Positions 13,801-25,400 of a stretch of DNA of 64,000 nucleotides are shown in pieces. The first letter of the stretch is position 1; the number at the start of each line of letters is the position of its first letter. The stretch covers positions 279,481-343,480 of the forward strand of contig VZSF01000008.1 of NCBI GenBank assembly GCA_013398295.1, written 5' to 3'. The stretch is from Chionis minor. Its lineage: Eukaryota; Chordata; Aves; Charadriiformes; Chionididae. Position numbers and translations under genes: made by a program. The notes beneath the pieces are model-generated. The model did no database searches, had not been told where the DNA came from, and worked only from the letters and a program-made list of their open reading frames with translations.

Positions 13801-15828
13801 TGTTTTGCCACCTTGCAACAATTTCCAACATCCCCTTCTTTTGCTTTGCTTAAAGACTAATGTAAGCAAAATTAGACTAACTCAGCTTGGTCTTGATAGG
13901 ACTACAGATTTGGAACTATTCTCAAGAGTTTTTAAAAAGGTGCGAAGCCCTCCATAAATTAGATTGTGAGGGCCTATGCTGTGCATCTGACAATTCACAA
14001 GTGGTTTTTTTGTAGGTCTTGCACAGTGATGGCTATTGATACGTGTTGTATGTGTTACTTCCTTTTTTTATAGTGGAAGAATATAAGTGAAATCAAGGGT
14101 CCTATTGAGAAACAAGAAGCTTGTGATAAATTGTTTAAAAATGAAGACGAGGAGTATAGTCTGTATGAAGCACTGAAATTTTTGATGCTTAACACTGCCA
14201 TCGAATTATACAATGATGATAAAAATGGAAGAAGAGTCCCTGTCTTCTCATGGTTACTATTCGCACGGGATACATCTAGCAACCCTTGTCAGTTAATGCA
14301 TAATCACTTGAATCATATTGGTCACAGTGGAGGCCTTGAACAAGTAAGGAGAGATTGTTTTTACAGTGTTATTTTCCTGTTTTGAAGGTTTTTGTTTCAA
14401 GTGGTTTAAGAAATTCCACTTTTCTCTGGTCTTTTATTTGGAAAAATGTAGTAGAACTACTTGCCTGGAGTAAGGGTCTGTAAAGGCCTTCCTTTTAAGT
14501 GTTGATTGTTGTGTGGGAGCTGAAGCTTAGGTTGCAATCGTGGTATGGTATTCTTTCAGTAGAAACATTTGTTTAGTCTCTTAATCCTTAGCTTTTATCG
14601 TGATATATTTTAAAAAGCTAATACTCAAATTATGAACAGAAGATCATGTGTAGTACATACACTAGTTGAATTCTGATAACCTAATGACAGTTACTGCCTT
14701 GTATGTTGTGGAAACAATATCCATATCACAAGCCCCAAAACAAAATGCAGTGGTTAGTGAGATGAATAGTCTGAAAGATTTTAGAACATCCATTTAAAAA
14801 AATCCCATTGAATATGTTACAAGCATGCTACTGCAGCTAAATTCACTACTTCATTAGAGACACTAGAAACATGGAAGTATTTATGTTTTGTTTGTGCTTA
14901 TTAGCTTAAAAATCTGATGACTGTAATATAGATGAGACTGGTTGCTAGTACTGTTAAGTTAGCTGATTACTTGGTGACTTTTTTGCTGTCTAGTTTAGTC
15001 AGCAAGTGATGTTGCATATTTTTGTGCTGACCAGTTTTATTTATTTTGGTGCTATTCTTTGTAAATTGTTATTTAGAACAGGATTTGCTTGCCACCATAG
15101 TAGACAAGATAGAAGACTTTACAGCTTCTTTGTCTGAATTCCTTCTGATATCAACAGGTTTTGTAAAGGCTTCCAGTCTGCTTTTTTATTTGGCTAGAGA
15201 GTTCAGAGTACCCTCTAAGAGAGAAAGGATCAGTGCCTGAAACCCGTTCTTGACTTGGTGACTTAATGGGATGAATACTAATAAGAGACAACATCTTTCC
15301 TATCTGTTCGTGGCAGTAGGGAAGTGGGATTCTCTGTATAAAGTAGCTTTTCTTTGGGACTATTATCCTGCTATACCACTGTTGGGTCTGAAGAGCTCCA
15401 CGTAAAAGGCACGGTATCGTAGAGGTATTTGTGCAGCAAGTTAAGAATGACTTAAATGATCGAGATGCTGAATGAGATGCTCATGCATATGCATTCTCGT
15501 TTACTTTTCTTAATATTTTTTTCTTTGAAAAAATTAACGTTTTATAGGTATTAGTTTAGTATTTTTATGAGAAATGTCTTGTAAAAGGTATGTTTAATTT
15601 TACACCTCATATTTCTGCATTTTTCCAATGTAGGTGGAAATGTTTCTCCTTGCTTATGCTCTGCAGTATACCATCCAGGTGTATCGATTATATAAACATA
15701 GTACCGATGAATTCATCACGCTTTATCCCAATGACCCGGAGGAGGACTGGCCTGTGGTGACTCTCATAACTGAAGATGACAGACATTATAATATTCCAGT
15801 TGGAATGTGCCAAGAGACTATGCTGTAA
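4717..15828 (+). CDS. OTULIN: OTULIN, linear (Met1-linked) ubiquitin deubiquitinase, complete, 8 exons
   Basis: OTULIN is an OTU-family cysteine protease that hydrolyses Met1-linked polyubiquitin made by LUBAC, limiting NF-kB and cell-death signalling in the cytosol. Coding exons: 4717-4869, 5881-6215, 9705-9778, 10566-10660, 11923-12066, 12911-13036, 14074-14343, 15634-15828; all have GT-AG borders and the phases agree. They spell 463 residues. Landmarks: the PUB-interacting motif [12 protein letters not shown] with Tyr168 (human Tyr56), which docks on [14 protein letters not shown] (Trp207); catalytic Cys240 in GDNYCALR (human Cys129); catalytic His450 and Asn452 in DDRHYNIPV (human His339, Asn341); C-terminal ETML, a class I PDZ ligand like the human ETSL that binds SNX27. 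As I recall, the human protein has 352 residues; the extra 111 match exon 2. The start at 4717 has A at -3 and lies just after the promoter motifs; an upstream in-frame ATG at 4474 lies within the promoter and is unlikely. Confidence 0.96.
4870..5880 (+). other. OTULIN intron 1
   Basis: GTGAGG...CAG. Its first ~130 bases continue the CpG island. It carries a degenerate two-copy duplication of about 51 bases at 5101-5202. No other gene was seen in it. Confidence 0.8.
5101..5202. repeat. degenerate tandem duplication, period about 51
   Basis: Segment 5101-5151 (ACGTGC...GTTTTAAGTTGCATATAG) resembles 5152-5202 (ACGTGT...GTTTTAAGGTGTATATAA) at most positions. The copies are diverged, so the event is old. 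It lies in OTULIN intron 1. Confidence 0.65.
5881..6215 (+). CDS. OTULIN: OTULIN coding exon 2 (long N-terminal extension)
   Basis: Codons 52-162 plus two bases, beginning [10 protein letters not shown] and ending SAVESSED. A good acceptor (pyrimidine-rich, CAG) precedes it and the donor AG|GTGAAG follows. The peptide is hydrophilic, rich in Ser, Thr, Glu, Gln and Asn, without a recognisable domain, and is probably disordered. I do not recall an equivalent in the human protein, where the residue before EEDMYR comes from exon 1. Skipping it would join phase-0 exon 1 to exon 3, whose first three bases are TGA, so it is needed for a functional message from this start. The frame stays open across the whole exon. 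Confidence 0.82.
6216..9704 (+). other. OTULIN intron 2
   Basis: AT-rich intron of about 3.5 kb. Apart from the short CR1 tail near 6.65 kb, no repeat, exon or RNA gene was recognised. The only longer plus-strand open frame (7940-8143) has no family resemblance. Confidence 0.75.
6641..6686 (+). mobile_element. CR1-like LINE, 3' tail only
   Basis: The run ATGATCTTTAAGGTCCC followed by CTTCCAAC, AAACCATTCTATGATTCT is the characteristic 3' end of bird CR1 retrotransposons. Only the last ~45 bases remain, the typical severe 5' truncation. Plus orientation, in OTULIN intron 2. Confidence 0.85.
9705..9778 (+). CDS. OTULIN: OTULIN coding exon 3 (PUB-interacting motif)
   Basis: Codons 163-187 plus one base. 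It encodes [15 protein letters not shown], the counterpart of the human PIM that binds the PUB domain of HOIP (RNF31) through Tyr56, here Tyr168. The DMYR core is unchanged. Acceptor TTGCAG|TGAG, donor TCAG|GTACAT. Confidence 0.93.
10566..10660 (+). CDS. OTULIN: OTULIN coding exon 4
   Basis: Codons 188-219: [20 protein letters not shown] and on to TMRK. It begins the OTU catalytic domain and holds the conserved IAPEMDIM and EWRGN motifs (Trp207 matches human Trp96). Acceptor GACAG|AATAT, donor AAG|GTATGG, ending in phase 0. Confidence 0.95.
11923..12066 (+). CDS. OTULIN: OTULIN coding exon 5 (catalytic cysteine)
   Basis: Codons 220-267. Contains [20 protein letters not shown] with the nucleophile Cys240 (human Cys129) and the preceding Asp-Asn of the oxyanion region, all intact. 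Acceptor TTCTAG|GGATAT, donor ATG|GTACGT, phase 0 at both ends. Confidence 0.97.
12911..13036 (+). CDS. OTULIN: OTULIN coding exon 6
   Basis: Codons 268-309, [15 protein letters not shown] to LLRRK. The KYxWIKQW helix is conserved with human; the linker that follows ([14 protein letters not shown]) is divergent. Acceptor CTTCCAG|CTTCC, donor AAG|GTTGGA, a slightly weak donor (GTTGG). Confidence 0.94.
14074..14343 (+). CDS. OTULIN: OTULIN coding exon 7
   Basis: Codons 310-399, the longest catalytic-domain exon after exon 2. Contains [26 protein letters not shown] and [13 protein letters not shown], all close to human OTULIN. Acceptor TTTATAG|TGGAAG, donor CAA|GTAAGG. Confidence 0.96.
15634..15828 (+). 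CDS. OTULIN: OTULIN coding exon 8 (catalytic His/Asn, PDZ ligand, stop)
   Basis: Codons 400-463 and a TAA stop. Contains the variable-loop and active-site strands [29 protein letters not shown] and DDRHYNIPV, with His450 and Asn452 completing the catalytic triad. The C terminus ETML replaces human ETSL: Thr at -2 and Leu at 0, the positions that define a class I PDZ ligand, are kept and only position -1 changes. Confidence 0.97.
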   Translation: MEMFLLAYALQYTIQVYRLYKHSTDEFITLYPNDPEEDWPVVTLITEDDRHYNIPVGMCQETML

Positions 15829-17575
15829 ACAAGTGATTTTTTTGGCAGACAAACCTGTGCTGCTTATTGAAGTTTCCAGTGCTGTTTTGAAACAGGATAA
15901 TGATGAAATCTGTGTTATTAAATCTACCGCAACTTGAAATCCATGTTTTAGAAGTTTACATCTGAATTAAAATATGAAATAGGTACTAGCTTAAAGAGTA
16001 AAAAATTTTTGTGAGTATGGCTTTTGTTGCCCATAAAACAAATACCAAAAAAACCCTTATGCAATCCTATTTTTGAAGGCCTTACTCTGCATAGGAATGC
16101 AAAAACTATAGATGTACTTCTTTTAAGAAGATAGGTGAGACTCTGTGGTAAGACATGAGCTGACCTTCTGCTCCCTGAAATAGCGAGGTAATGATGAATT
16201 GAAATTTCTGGAAAAGTAAGTTGCTGGTGTCGTGACTGATATTTGTATTGCTGCTTAGAAGCAGTTTGTACAAATTTTGGGTCTCGGGAAGCAATATAAT
16301 TCTTGCAGTTGGAATTTAATGCCTGCCATGGTTTATGTTATAAGAGAGGTGTTATTTAAAGTTTTCTAATGCTTTGAGGTTTTTTTCAGACAGTAATATC
16401 TCCTGTTTAGAAGCCAGTCGTCTGTCACACTGAAAATAAAGAGCTCTTCCCCTTTCAGCCCACTGGGAGGATCGTGGCAAGGAGACTTGATAGGGAGCGT
16501 AGAAGTTGTTTTGAATTTGTGACCTACTAATAAACCTACACAGAAATCTCTTCGGTTATGATAGCTGGTATGAGATAACCACGTGCCTGCTAACTTCCAT
16601 GTCTGTTCGTATTGCTGTTCCTGTAATGTTAATCCTCGCTGGCAGCTGCTGGGGAGAACATCAAGATTTTAATTTATCCAGGGAGTGCGGTAGATGGAAG
16701 TAAACTCCTGGTGCAACTTCTCCACTCTTGGGAGGAGTATGTGGGAGGTTCTGCTTCTGCTTAGAATTATTCATTATGATTTAAATTGAAGGAATACAGA
16801 ATATATCAGATACTGGGAGTGCTGACATACCTTAAAAAATAAGTTAATAAAGGATTCCCCTTTAGCTTAAAGGGGAAGTGTGCCCTACAGGTGATTCTTG
16901 GAACAAGAGAGTGAAAGTTGATTTAAATGAAGTGCTGGTCATACACAGATCGATCGGCTTCTCTTGGAAGGCCTTCTTACATAAAAGGGATAAGACTGTA
17001 AAAACTACTTTTCTTCCAGATATTCTGGAGGAAATGACATGCAAAACTTGCAATTCTGTTTTGTTCTGCTTAAAACTAGTTTGTTAACTTTTATTGCAAA
17101 AGGAAGTTACACAATGACAACGTGTATTCACAGCGTTCTAAAGTGTGTTTTAGACGCATCTTAATGAGGTCTGTCATGTTCTCAGTGTTACATGTATCAT
17201 GTTGCCTTTGCCTTTTAAAACAGCTAGTCTGAGCTGTTCCTGAAAACTTTGGGGAGCAACAAGGGAATAAAAATAAACCAATTCCTCTGGCAGTATTTTT
17301 TTTTCTTGTTTTATGCCCTGTTTTCTCCCTAGCTTTATACTTTTTCGAATTTTTAATTTTCAGATCCTTGTTCGAGTTAGTTATTTCTTGAAAGCTGCAA
17401 AGTGTGGTAATGTAAAACAAGTCCACATGGACAGCAAAAAAATTTCCCTGAATTACTGTTCTCCGAGTAATGCTGAAGAGGAAAGAAAAATAAATTAACC
17501 TTTGCAACTCACTGAACCTCTGACAGAAAATTTGTAGTTATGATTTAAATAAATGAAATTATTTAAATCTTCATG
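15829..17575 (+). promoter_or_regulatory. probable OTULIN 3' UTR with several poly(A) signals
   Basis: AT-rich sequence after the stop without a further exon. ATTAAA occurs at 15917-15922 and 15966-15971, and AATAAA at 16435-16440, 16529-16534, 16846-16851, 17489-17494 and 17548-17553. Alternative 3' ends are therefore possible; which signals are used cannot be told from sequence. The right limit is set by the last AATAAA of the group and is a guess. Confidence 0.4.
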
Positions 17576-20000
17576 TCTTCTAATGGTGATATATTATTGA
17601 GATTCAAACTTAACACCTCTTTGAGAAAGATGTCTTTGTCGTACATTGAGCCACTGCTCTAAATGTATGAGAAAAGCCTCTAAAGCAGAGGGGTTTTTAA
17701 GGGCTGAGTTTGCAGCCATTAGGTATGTAAACAATTCACATAATTGGCCTGTATGTTGGGCTGAGAAGTGCAGGGCCCAGCACAAGCTATGTGTACACCT
17801 TAAATCACCCATTGTTGCTGAAGAAGCTGAGCAACAAACAGTAGAAAAACTGATCTTGCCTTGTATTTTCCATCCATATTTTGGAGATGAGCAATGAGTC
17901 TGTACTGCGGTGTGAAGTATATTGATTTAACTTAAATTTTAAATGTAAAACTGACAGCTGACAGTTTCTTTTATACTTAGACAATGGATAAATACTGCTT
18001 TTCTGTTGGGTCCCCTCCCCATATTCTACTGAATATACTGAAAGAGTCAATGAAATGGAAAGGCGGGGTGGAAAATGAAGGGGAATAGAGGTCACATCAA
18101 TTCTGCCCTCCTTCCCCATGTGGGTTTTACATGAGAATAAATGTGTAATCGCCGCTGTACTTCAAGATCAGTGTACTAAAGCAGGTGCTGTACTCAACAC
18201 CTGGCAAACTTCGTTAGGTGCAGCCCAGAGTTTTAACACTGTAACACGTGAGCTCCCAGGCGTTGTTAAGGATGAAGAAAGTTCACTCTGGCTGTTGTAG
18301 TTTGGGGGTTTTTTTGTGCAAGAAATACTTCACCCACTTCAGGCCCATCTTTGCTCCCTACTTTAACATTATTGTTAAGTCCAACTTCTGCCCTTTATGC
18401 TTTTTGGAGGAGAGGCACGTTCTTTGTGTTCTTCAGAACCAAGTTAGCGTGCTTTCAGGTGTTGGATGGAAAGAAACATCCTGCTTTCTGTCTTGCTGCT
18501 TTGACTTCGCTGAATGTGGTTGTGGTCTGCGCAAAGCTCTTACTTTGCTTTTCTTTGGTCTCCTCGTGGGAAAGATGTTACAGAGGTAAGGGGTACTTAC
18601 CCTCCCGCGTAGGGCAGACGTTCTTACAAGGAAAACTGAAGTCCAGGGAGGAGGGGGAGAAAATGGCATCGTGCCACGCAGGAGTAGCTGCTGGCTATGG
18701 GTGGAGAGACGCGCTCAGCTGGAGCTGCAGCAGGCTGGGTGGCCAAGCTTAGGCTGGGTACGGCTCTGAGAGGCTTCTGCTGCCTATGCTGTTGCTCCTG
18801 AATTGCTGAGATGACAAAAATTATTTCTAGCTGAGAGGAATACATTCAGTGTAAAACACTGCAGCCATAGATTAATGGATGTAACTGTAACAGGCTGTAT
18901 CTTTAGAGGTGGAGCACTTATGGACTGCTATTCTTTTCATGTTTCTGAATGTTTTCTGCATCATAAGATGTCAAGGGTTTTTTAGCACGGAAGGTTAGGA
19001 GAAATAACAAATTATATTAAGCAAGGAAGATGCACAGTCTTGCAGATTTATCAGCCATGAGAAAACAGTGGCCGTTTCATTCAAACTCTTTCTAGACCCC
19101 CCCCTTCTTTGAGTGGTTTGGGGGTTTTTTAGGTATTGTGTAACATTTTGGCCTTCGTTTACAGCAGAAGATCTGGGTGTTTTGCTCAAAGGGTGGTTCT
19201 GTTGAGCTGAAAGTAACTTCTTGCGTGAGAGCCTGCTTTTTGCCACTTCTACGGCAGGTTCATCTCTTCTTGCCAAATGTCGTTTTCTATGCCAGGGCGT
19301 AACGAACTGCATCAAGAGCGCGCTTGCATTTCGGAGGACTGCGTTCCTTTCGGCAAGCCGGCAAGCAGGAGTTGACAGCAGCTTCTGTTCTCTCACCTGA
19401 GCTTGTCTTTTGAATTTAGATTGTTGAAGGGAGCAGAAGAACCAATAATAAAATTTATTTTCTGAGGTCATGGTCGAGCTGCTTGGCTAATAGGGTTGAA
19501 AAGAAAGAGGGAAGGGGATTTTTACAACTAAAACAGTAAGAAAAGCCCCAAACTTCAGGGACTTAACAGTTTATTTCCCTTGCATTAAATAGCATTCGCA
19601 CGGTGGCAGGCTGTGCTGTCTCCTGCTGTGTCTCAGACCCTCGTCTTCCCTCCAGGCCCCCTAAGAAAGTCCCCAGAAAACACTCGGCTGGAACATCACT
19701 GGCCTCCTGCACCTCCTGCTGGTATTGCCACAGGGGGCTGGCATGTGGTGCTTCTGTACTGGCTTTTAGTATCTAATATTAATGTTGCTTTTAGGCTACC
19801 AAGTGGTTCCGTGGTGTTCGTTTACTGATGAACCCTCTGCAGAGCTCTCTCCTTCCTCGGACGTGCTGGGTTTTGTCTCATCAAACCACGTTGCAAACAA
19901 AAACCTCTTTTAATTAACCGAAATAACTGAGACCTATTTTAAAAGTGATTGGAAACATTATCTTAAAAAAAAAAGAAAAAAAAAGAAAGTGGGGTTGAAG
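17576..20000. other. intergenic, no gene seen
   Basis: Mixed-composition sequence between the convergent genes. Open frames are present on both strands (for example 18351-18752 on plus and 18995-19471 on minus) but none shows a domain, splice context or codon pattern that I can support. No repeat family was recognised. Confidence 0.55.
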
Positions 20001-22440
20001 CAATGCTTAGGGCTGTTTAAAGCAAATCTGTGACGGCTTCCACAAATCGCCTGGTTTGTAAGACACCCAGAGGAAAAGTCCAGGTGTTACAACATCCCCC
20101 CACCCCATGGACGCTCCATTCCCAGGGAGAAGATGGAAAACAGCAACAGAGGTCTACGCTCGTGGAAAATTCAAAGGAAGTAACGGTGTGCGATTTCCTT
20201 TGTGGAACTGAGACAAAAGGCGTAAGAGCCGCAGTCGTGAAGGCAGTGCTGTTGCACCATGGGGGCTGTGCTGCCGCTGGTGGCACTTGCCACCCAAACG
20301 CCTGGTTCTCCAAAGAAACGCTGCACTGGATGGCATGCCAATTACCTACCCGCTCCTGGTAGGCGGGCTCAGCATGGAGCCATCTGTTTTGGTGGTGGGT
20401 TTGGGAGCACCGGCTCCAGCTGCTGGGAAAACGCTCCTCTGCTCATGACAGACGGGAAGACGCCACGCCTTTTAAGTCACCTCGCGGGAGAAGGCTCACT
20501 TTTTCACAGCTGCGGAACAGCCAGTGTAGGGAGTTAATTACTGCTTGACTTCCCTCTGGGTAGTATCCTTCTCAGCAGCCACCCCTCAGCGTCCCTTTTC
20601 CTCCCTGCAGGTGCCTCTGCTGTGTGGCAGGGACCGGGAGAGGGCCGGCCATGGTCGCCCGACCCCTGGCTCAGCAGTGCTGTTGCAGACAAGCCCCGCC
20701 AAAAGATGACTTTTTTTGCCGGATTTGTGTCTTACTGCTTTTTGTTTGGGGATTCTTTGCCTGTCTGTGGGAAGGGACCCATTTCTGTTCCTCCTCCCCC
20801 GGCAGCGCGTACGCTATGGACCTCCAGCAGAGCTGTGTTTTCCCACTCCTTCCTCCCCGCCTTCCTCATTGATTATTAGACACAAAAGCGAACGCGCTGT
20901 GGCACTGTCTGACAGGGAGGGTTTCTGCCTGGGGTTGAGGACTTTCTCGTCTGAGGTCTATGGGTGCCCTTTGGGGAAATAAGCTGGATTATGTTTCAGT
21001 ATACATCGTCGCGGGAAGAACTAATTGTCGTCGTTATTGATGGAGGAACACTCATAGAGGAGGGTCTGCTGATGGGAGAGGAGGGAGGGAGGGAGAGCAG
21101 ACTTTCAAGACTGCAAGCAAAGGAGGTGAATTAATAACGCTACTTGCCGTCATACTGCATGGATTACTTTTCACCTGCTTACAATCTGACCCTTTCTTGC
21201 TTAGGGAGAGAGAAATTAAACTCGACGTGGTCCCTGAAAGAGAAAGCTTAGTTTGAGGAAGTCAAACTCGCCGCATGTGACCCTGTTTACACTTTTTGGC
21301 CATGCTCAATCTGCTCGAGACACAGCAGTGTGGCAGTAATAACCCTCATACCTGCTTTCAGACAGGCTCCAGCCTTCCAAACGCTGAGCAAGTTGGCTGG
21401 CTTGGCCCTGCCCTCATGAGGGGGTGCAGAAAATTGGCAGGCACAAAGGCAGCATCTTTTTCTGAGCCCTATCCAAGCCTTTTTTTTTTTCTTTTTTTTT
21501 CTTTCTTTTTTTTTTTTTTTTTCCATCATGGCCTCCTTCCAGGCCAGCGCTCCGGGCGGGGAGAGCTGGACAAGGTCAGGCCGTGGGCAGGCAGCGGCGG
21601 GCACCGGCAGCTAACGAGCATGCGCCTGTGGGCGGCCAAGGGAGTTATCGTTTGCTGATTTAGGTGCCCTAATTATATTCTCAGCCTCACTTGGCGTTGC
21701 TGGTCGCCGGCAGGAGCGTGACCAGGCGTGAGCTGAGCCCTTCCCCAGCCACGGGGACAGCAGTCGGTGGCTGGAGAGCGGCAAGGGGCAGCCGGATATT
21801 GCGAGAGCCGCGGCCAGCTCAGGGGTCTTCAAGGGCCCCCCAAATCTCCCCAGTGGCCAGGAGAGAGCTGCCATTCCCAGCCCTGTCACGGGGACGATGG
21901 GGCACATCCCGCAGAGGCCGGGGGACCGCTGAGCCCTGCACTGCAGGGGGGATGTGGCCGCAGATGCCAAGGGGACGAGAGGGTGGCTGGGGAGCCCCAG
22001 GGAGAGGAGACAGGATGAGGAGGGCAGGAATTGAAGGGCTGACGAGGTGTGGGGAGACCCAAAGGCAGGTCAAGCTTTAGGGATACGGGATGCTGGAGAT
22101 GGCAGGCTGCCTAAAACTGAAAATAGAAAACAGTATGTGAAACAATTTTGCGGGCTGGAGAAGCTGGACTTCTCTCGGAGAGCATGGTCTGGGTCTCTGA
22201 TGCGGGCCAGCGTGAGGAGAGTCAGGGCAGCAAGGGTCTCAGGGGGGTCAGTCGCAGGTGTGAGCGAAGCCCCACCATCGTACCTCTCCAAAAGCCTCTT
22301 TAAAAACAGTGGCTGCTCAACTGTCACATCAGGAGAGACATTTAAGGCTGTGGTCCCATAGTCAGCCTTCTCGCTGGCTCTGGGTGGCTCCCATTCGGTC
22401 ACTGGGGAGTACCCGAGGGACACGTGGTTCAGCATCAAAC
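20001..22440. other. GC-richer intergenic block with a poly-T/CT tract
   Basis: GC content rises, notably at 20.6-20.9 and 21.5-22.1 kb, and open frames appear on both strands as expected from high GC. A T-rich tract with single C interruptions spans about 21479-21522. No recognisable protein is encoded. It could hold a non-coding transcript or enhancer, but nothing in the sequence decides this. Confidence 0.45.
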
Positions 22441-25400
22441 ACTAAACATTTTCGGTTAAGGAATGTTTTCGCAGCTTTGTTAAGAACAGCTTTGGTGGCT
22501 TGCCAGATGGATGGCTGAAGCATCCTCTCATGACATTTGAGTTTGCCCCGGCCTGATGAGAATAATGTTCTCCTTTTAAGTGCTGTCTATTTAACAGGAA
22601 TGATAAGAATTTTAGATTTGGTGTGGAAACAGTATTCTCACCATGGTATTTCCATATCAACACCACTTGGAGGCTTTGTAGAAACAAAGAGCCTGCCTTG
22701 CATAATTTTACAGATACCCTTGGGTTTCATTAACTTCAAGTGAAGACCTTGGAGTTGGCAGCATCATGCTCATAGTTCAAAAACAATTTGCTTGTTGGAT
22801 TAATTTCTCACCAGGAGGTATATTTTGCTTGTTCCAAATGAGAAGAGCACTTTAGACCATGTCAGATTATCAGAATTAATAAAACAGAAGCAATCAGAAT
22901 CATGAATCATATGCAAACTGTTAGAACTTTACTTAAAGTAATTAGAATATGAAAGCTATTGGACAATATTGGAGCACAGATCCCCCCTCCCCCCTGAGAA
23001 AGCATAGATCGTTCTTTTTAACAATGCAAAAACATACATCTCTGTTAAATACATAAACAGCACTCATTTTTAACGCAACACGTATTTTTATACTTTTGAC
23101 CTTAGCAGTCGTTTAAAAATGTACAAAGTTTTTACCTTCATTGGTTTCTTTAGAGTTTAAAGAAAACCCACATGTTTAAAGCAAAAAAAAAAAAAGGTCA
23201 TTAAAAAAACAAACCGGTAGCTTTAGCACATGTACAAATTACAGAAAGCAACATTTATTTTTAGAGAAATCAATTGGAATTCTACAAGTATGACAGAAAA
23301 TGATACATGAGGTAACATTTCTTTTAAGATCTAGGATCCCTGTACTGTAGTCCCAAACGGTGCTCTGGCTTGACACCTACAGTCCTTGCAAAATTGACTT
23401 GTTTAAGTAGTTGAGGATGGCTATTAGGCACACTGCTTTGCATAAAGACAGCTTTACCCTGAAGGAAAGAATCTGAATACGATACCGAAAAATATTCTGA
23501 AAGAAATGAAAAACAAGCGATACCTCTCAGGTGAAATATGCATTTGCCTAGTCCTCATATTTACCTTCAAATTACAGAAATGAACCGAAAAAACAGGGCT
23601 TTTACTCTACAGTAAGGTGTCAGAGAATTGCCCTTAATCCCAAATGCAACTGCAGCATACCCTAAAGGGTGGTCAGCTACTGCTCTTGCCTCTTTCGGTG
23701 TTTCGGTAAGCCTGCTGAGAACAGAACAAGACATTGTCCTGTAGAATACACGGTCTGAGGGTCAGGTGGGGAAAAGACGAAGCCCCTGAGCGTTCTTTCC
23801 CCTCTTTCCCAAGCAAGAGTCTTCAGACTTTGTGCTGCCCATTTTTAGGATGCTGCTTCCAGACACTACTCCCGGCTCCCAGTTTTAAAAATATTCCCAT
23901 GAAACTAAAAACAAGTCAATTTTAGAGAACCCAAAGGCACATTTAAAACATGCAAATAAGAATTCAGGTTTTTTAGGCATTTCTGTGGTGCTGTTCCCTG
24001 TAGTATCCAAGCATCTTTCACCAGCACTAGTGAATTTTATCCTTATAGCACCTCTCTGAGATTGGAAAACCTGCTAGCCTTGTAGTATTATTCTACAAAT
24101 GGCGTGGTCCGACCTCACACGATGTGGTCAAAGCTATCATGACCCTTTGTTCAGAAACGGTGTCTCCTCTGAGAGACTTTCCAGGGGTTACCTCTGCACA
24201 ATTTGGTTCTCCTCCGTGATGATTTCCTGCTGTGAAGACAAAATAGTCCTCGCCTTCTGCTCTGCCCTTTAGGTTTTGCTCAACCTTTGTAGCTCCTTTC
24301 TAGAGCGACCTTGTGGCTGGCCCTGCTCAAGTAGGCAAAGATGGAGAGAGTAGGATGTGTCAAGCTTGCGTCTTTCTCCATTGCAAAAGGGGTGGCAAAG
24401 TTTGCTGTCTTTTGTGCTCCTCGCACTAAGAAGTTTAGGTTTGTTGCTAGTACCTAGCAACACTGCCCGATAACCTTGAAAGGCCAGTGAACCTTTCACT
24501 GAAGATGATAAATGAAGGGGTTACGGCTCGCTCTGCCCACCAGCGTGGTCCTTGCAGGGTGACGCAGTGTGGGGCGCTTGCAAAAGACACCTCAGCTCAT
24601 CCATTTGCGGCCGGCTCCCCCTCTCTCCCCCCAGACACACACTCACTCGCTTAGGTGTGCTCCTCCTCTCCCGAACAGCCGGTTCCCGGGGGATCACTGC
24701 CACCAGCTCACACCCAACGGTGGAGTGACAAGCCACCAAACCACACCTTTCTAAAGGAGCTCTGTGCTTCCTGCCTCAAGCCACCCTCCCTCTCAGCAGA
24801 CCAGCTCTGGGGTTCTTCAGCCATGCCTGTGTCATCCCCCAACCAACCCCTCCAGTGGCTCCTGGCTTCAAGAAACCAAGGGGGAGGCAGCAACACCCAA
24901 AGCCGATCTAAAGTAACAGAGCAGTGAGAGCAATGTTCTGAAAAACCAAAAGCTGATGTGATCTAAGCTTGATTGCCTTTATGACAGTGGTGAGGGTTTC
25001 TGCCCAGTCTAAAATCACAGGTTGAATTTCGCATCTCGTGCGTTTGCTTTTTCAAAATATCCAACGTATTGCAGGTAGATTTTTATTAAACCTAATGTAA
25101 GTGAAGTGCTCTTTGAATGACGTTATTTAAAAAGTGATTAGTTTTATTTAAAAAACCTGATGGTAATAACTAAGGGTATGCCATCTACAAAAATGCATAT
25201 GTACCTTCAACTTTTTTGGAGGTTTTGCTTTTGCAATTTTGTGGTACTTGTAAACTCTGCCGATAAAATCAGTTGATCTAAGTAATAGTATATTGCCAGT
25301 TACTTAGATCTGTCAGTAGCCTTTCAATTATTATTATTCAATAATTTAATTAGCTGTCAATATTGCCAGAAGCCTTTCAATTATTTCATTAGGAAGGATT

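Larger units (their letters stand above)
9779..15633 (+). other. OTULIN introns 3 to 7
   Basis: Intron 3 is 9779-10565, intron 4 10661-11922, intron 5 12067-12910, intron 6 13037-14073 and intron 7 14344-15633. All begin GT and end AG. They are AT-rich with short T or A runs; nothing else was recognised in them. Confidence 0.75.

Noticed and set aside
18995..19471. 158-codon minus-strand open frame
   Set aside because: No domain or splice context; its translation looks random.
21611..22438. Several 100-130 codon open frames on both strands
   Set aside because: GC-rich DNA with mutually overlapping frames; no conserved protein recognised.
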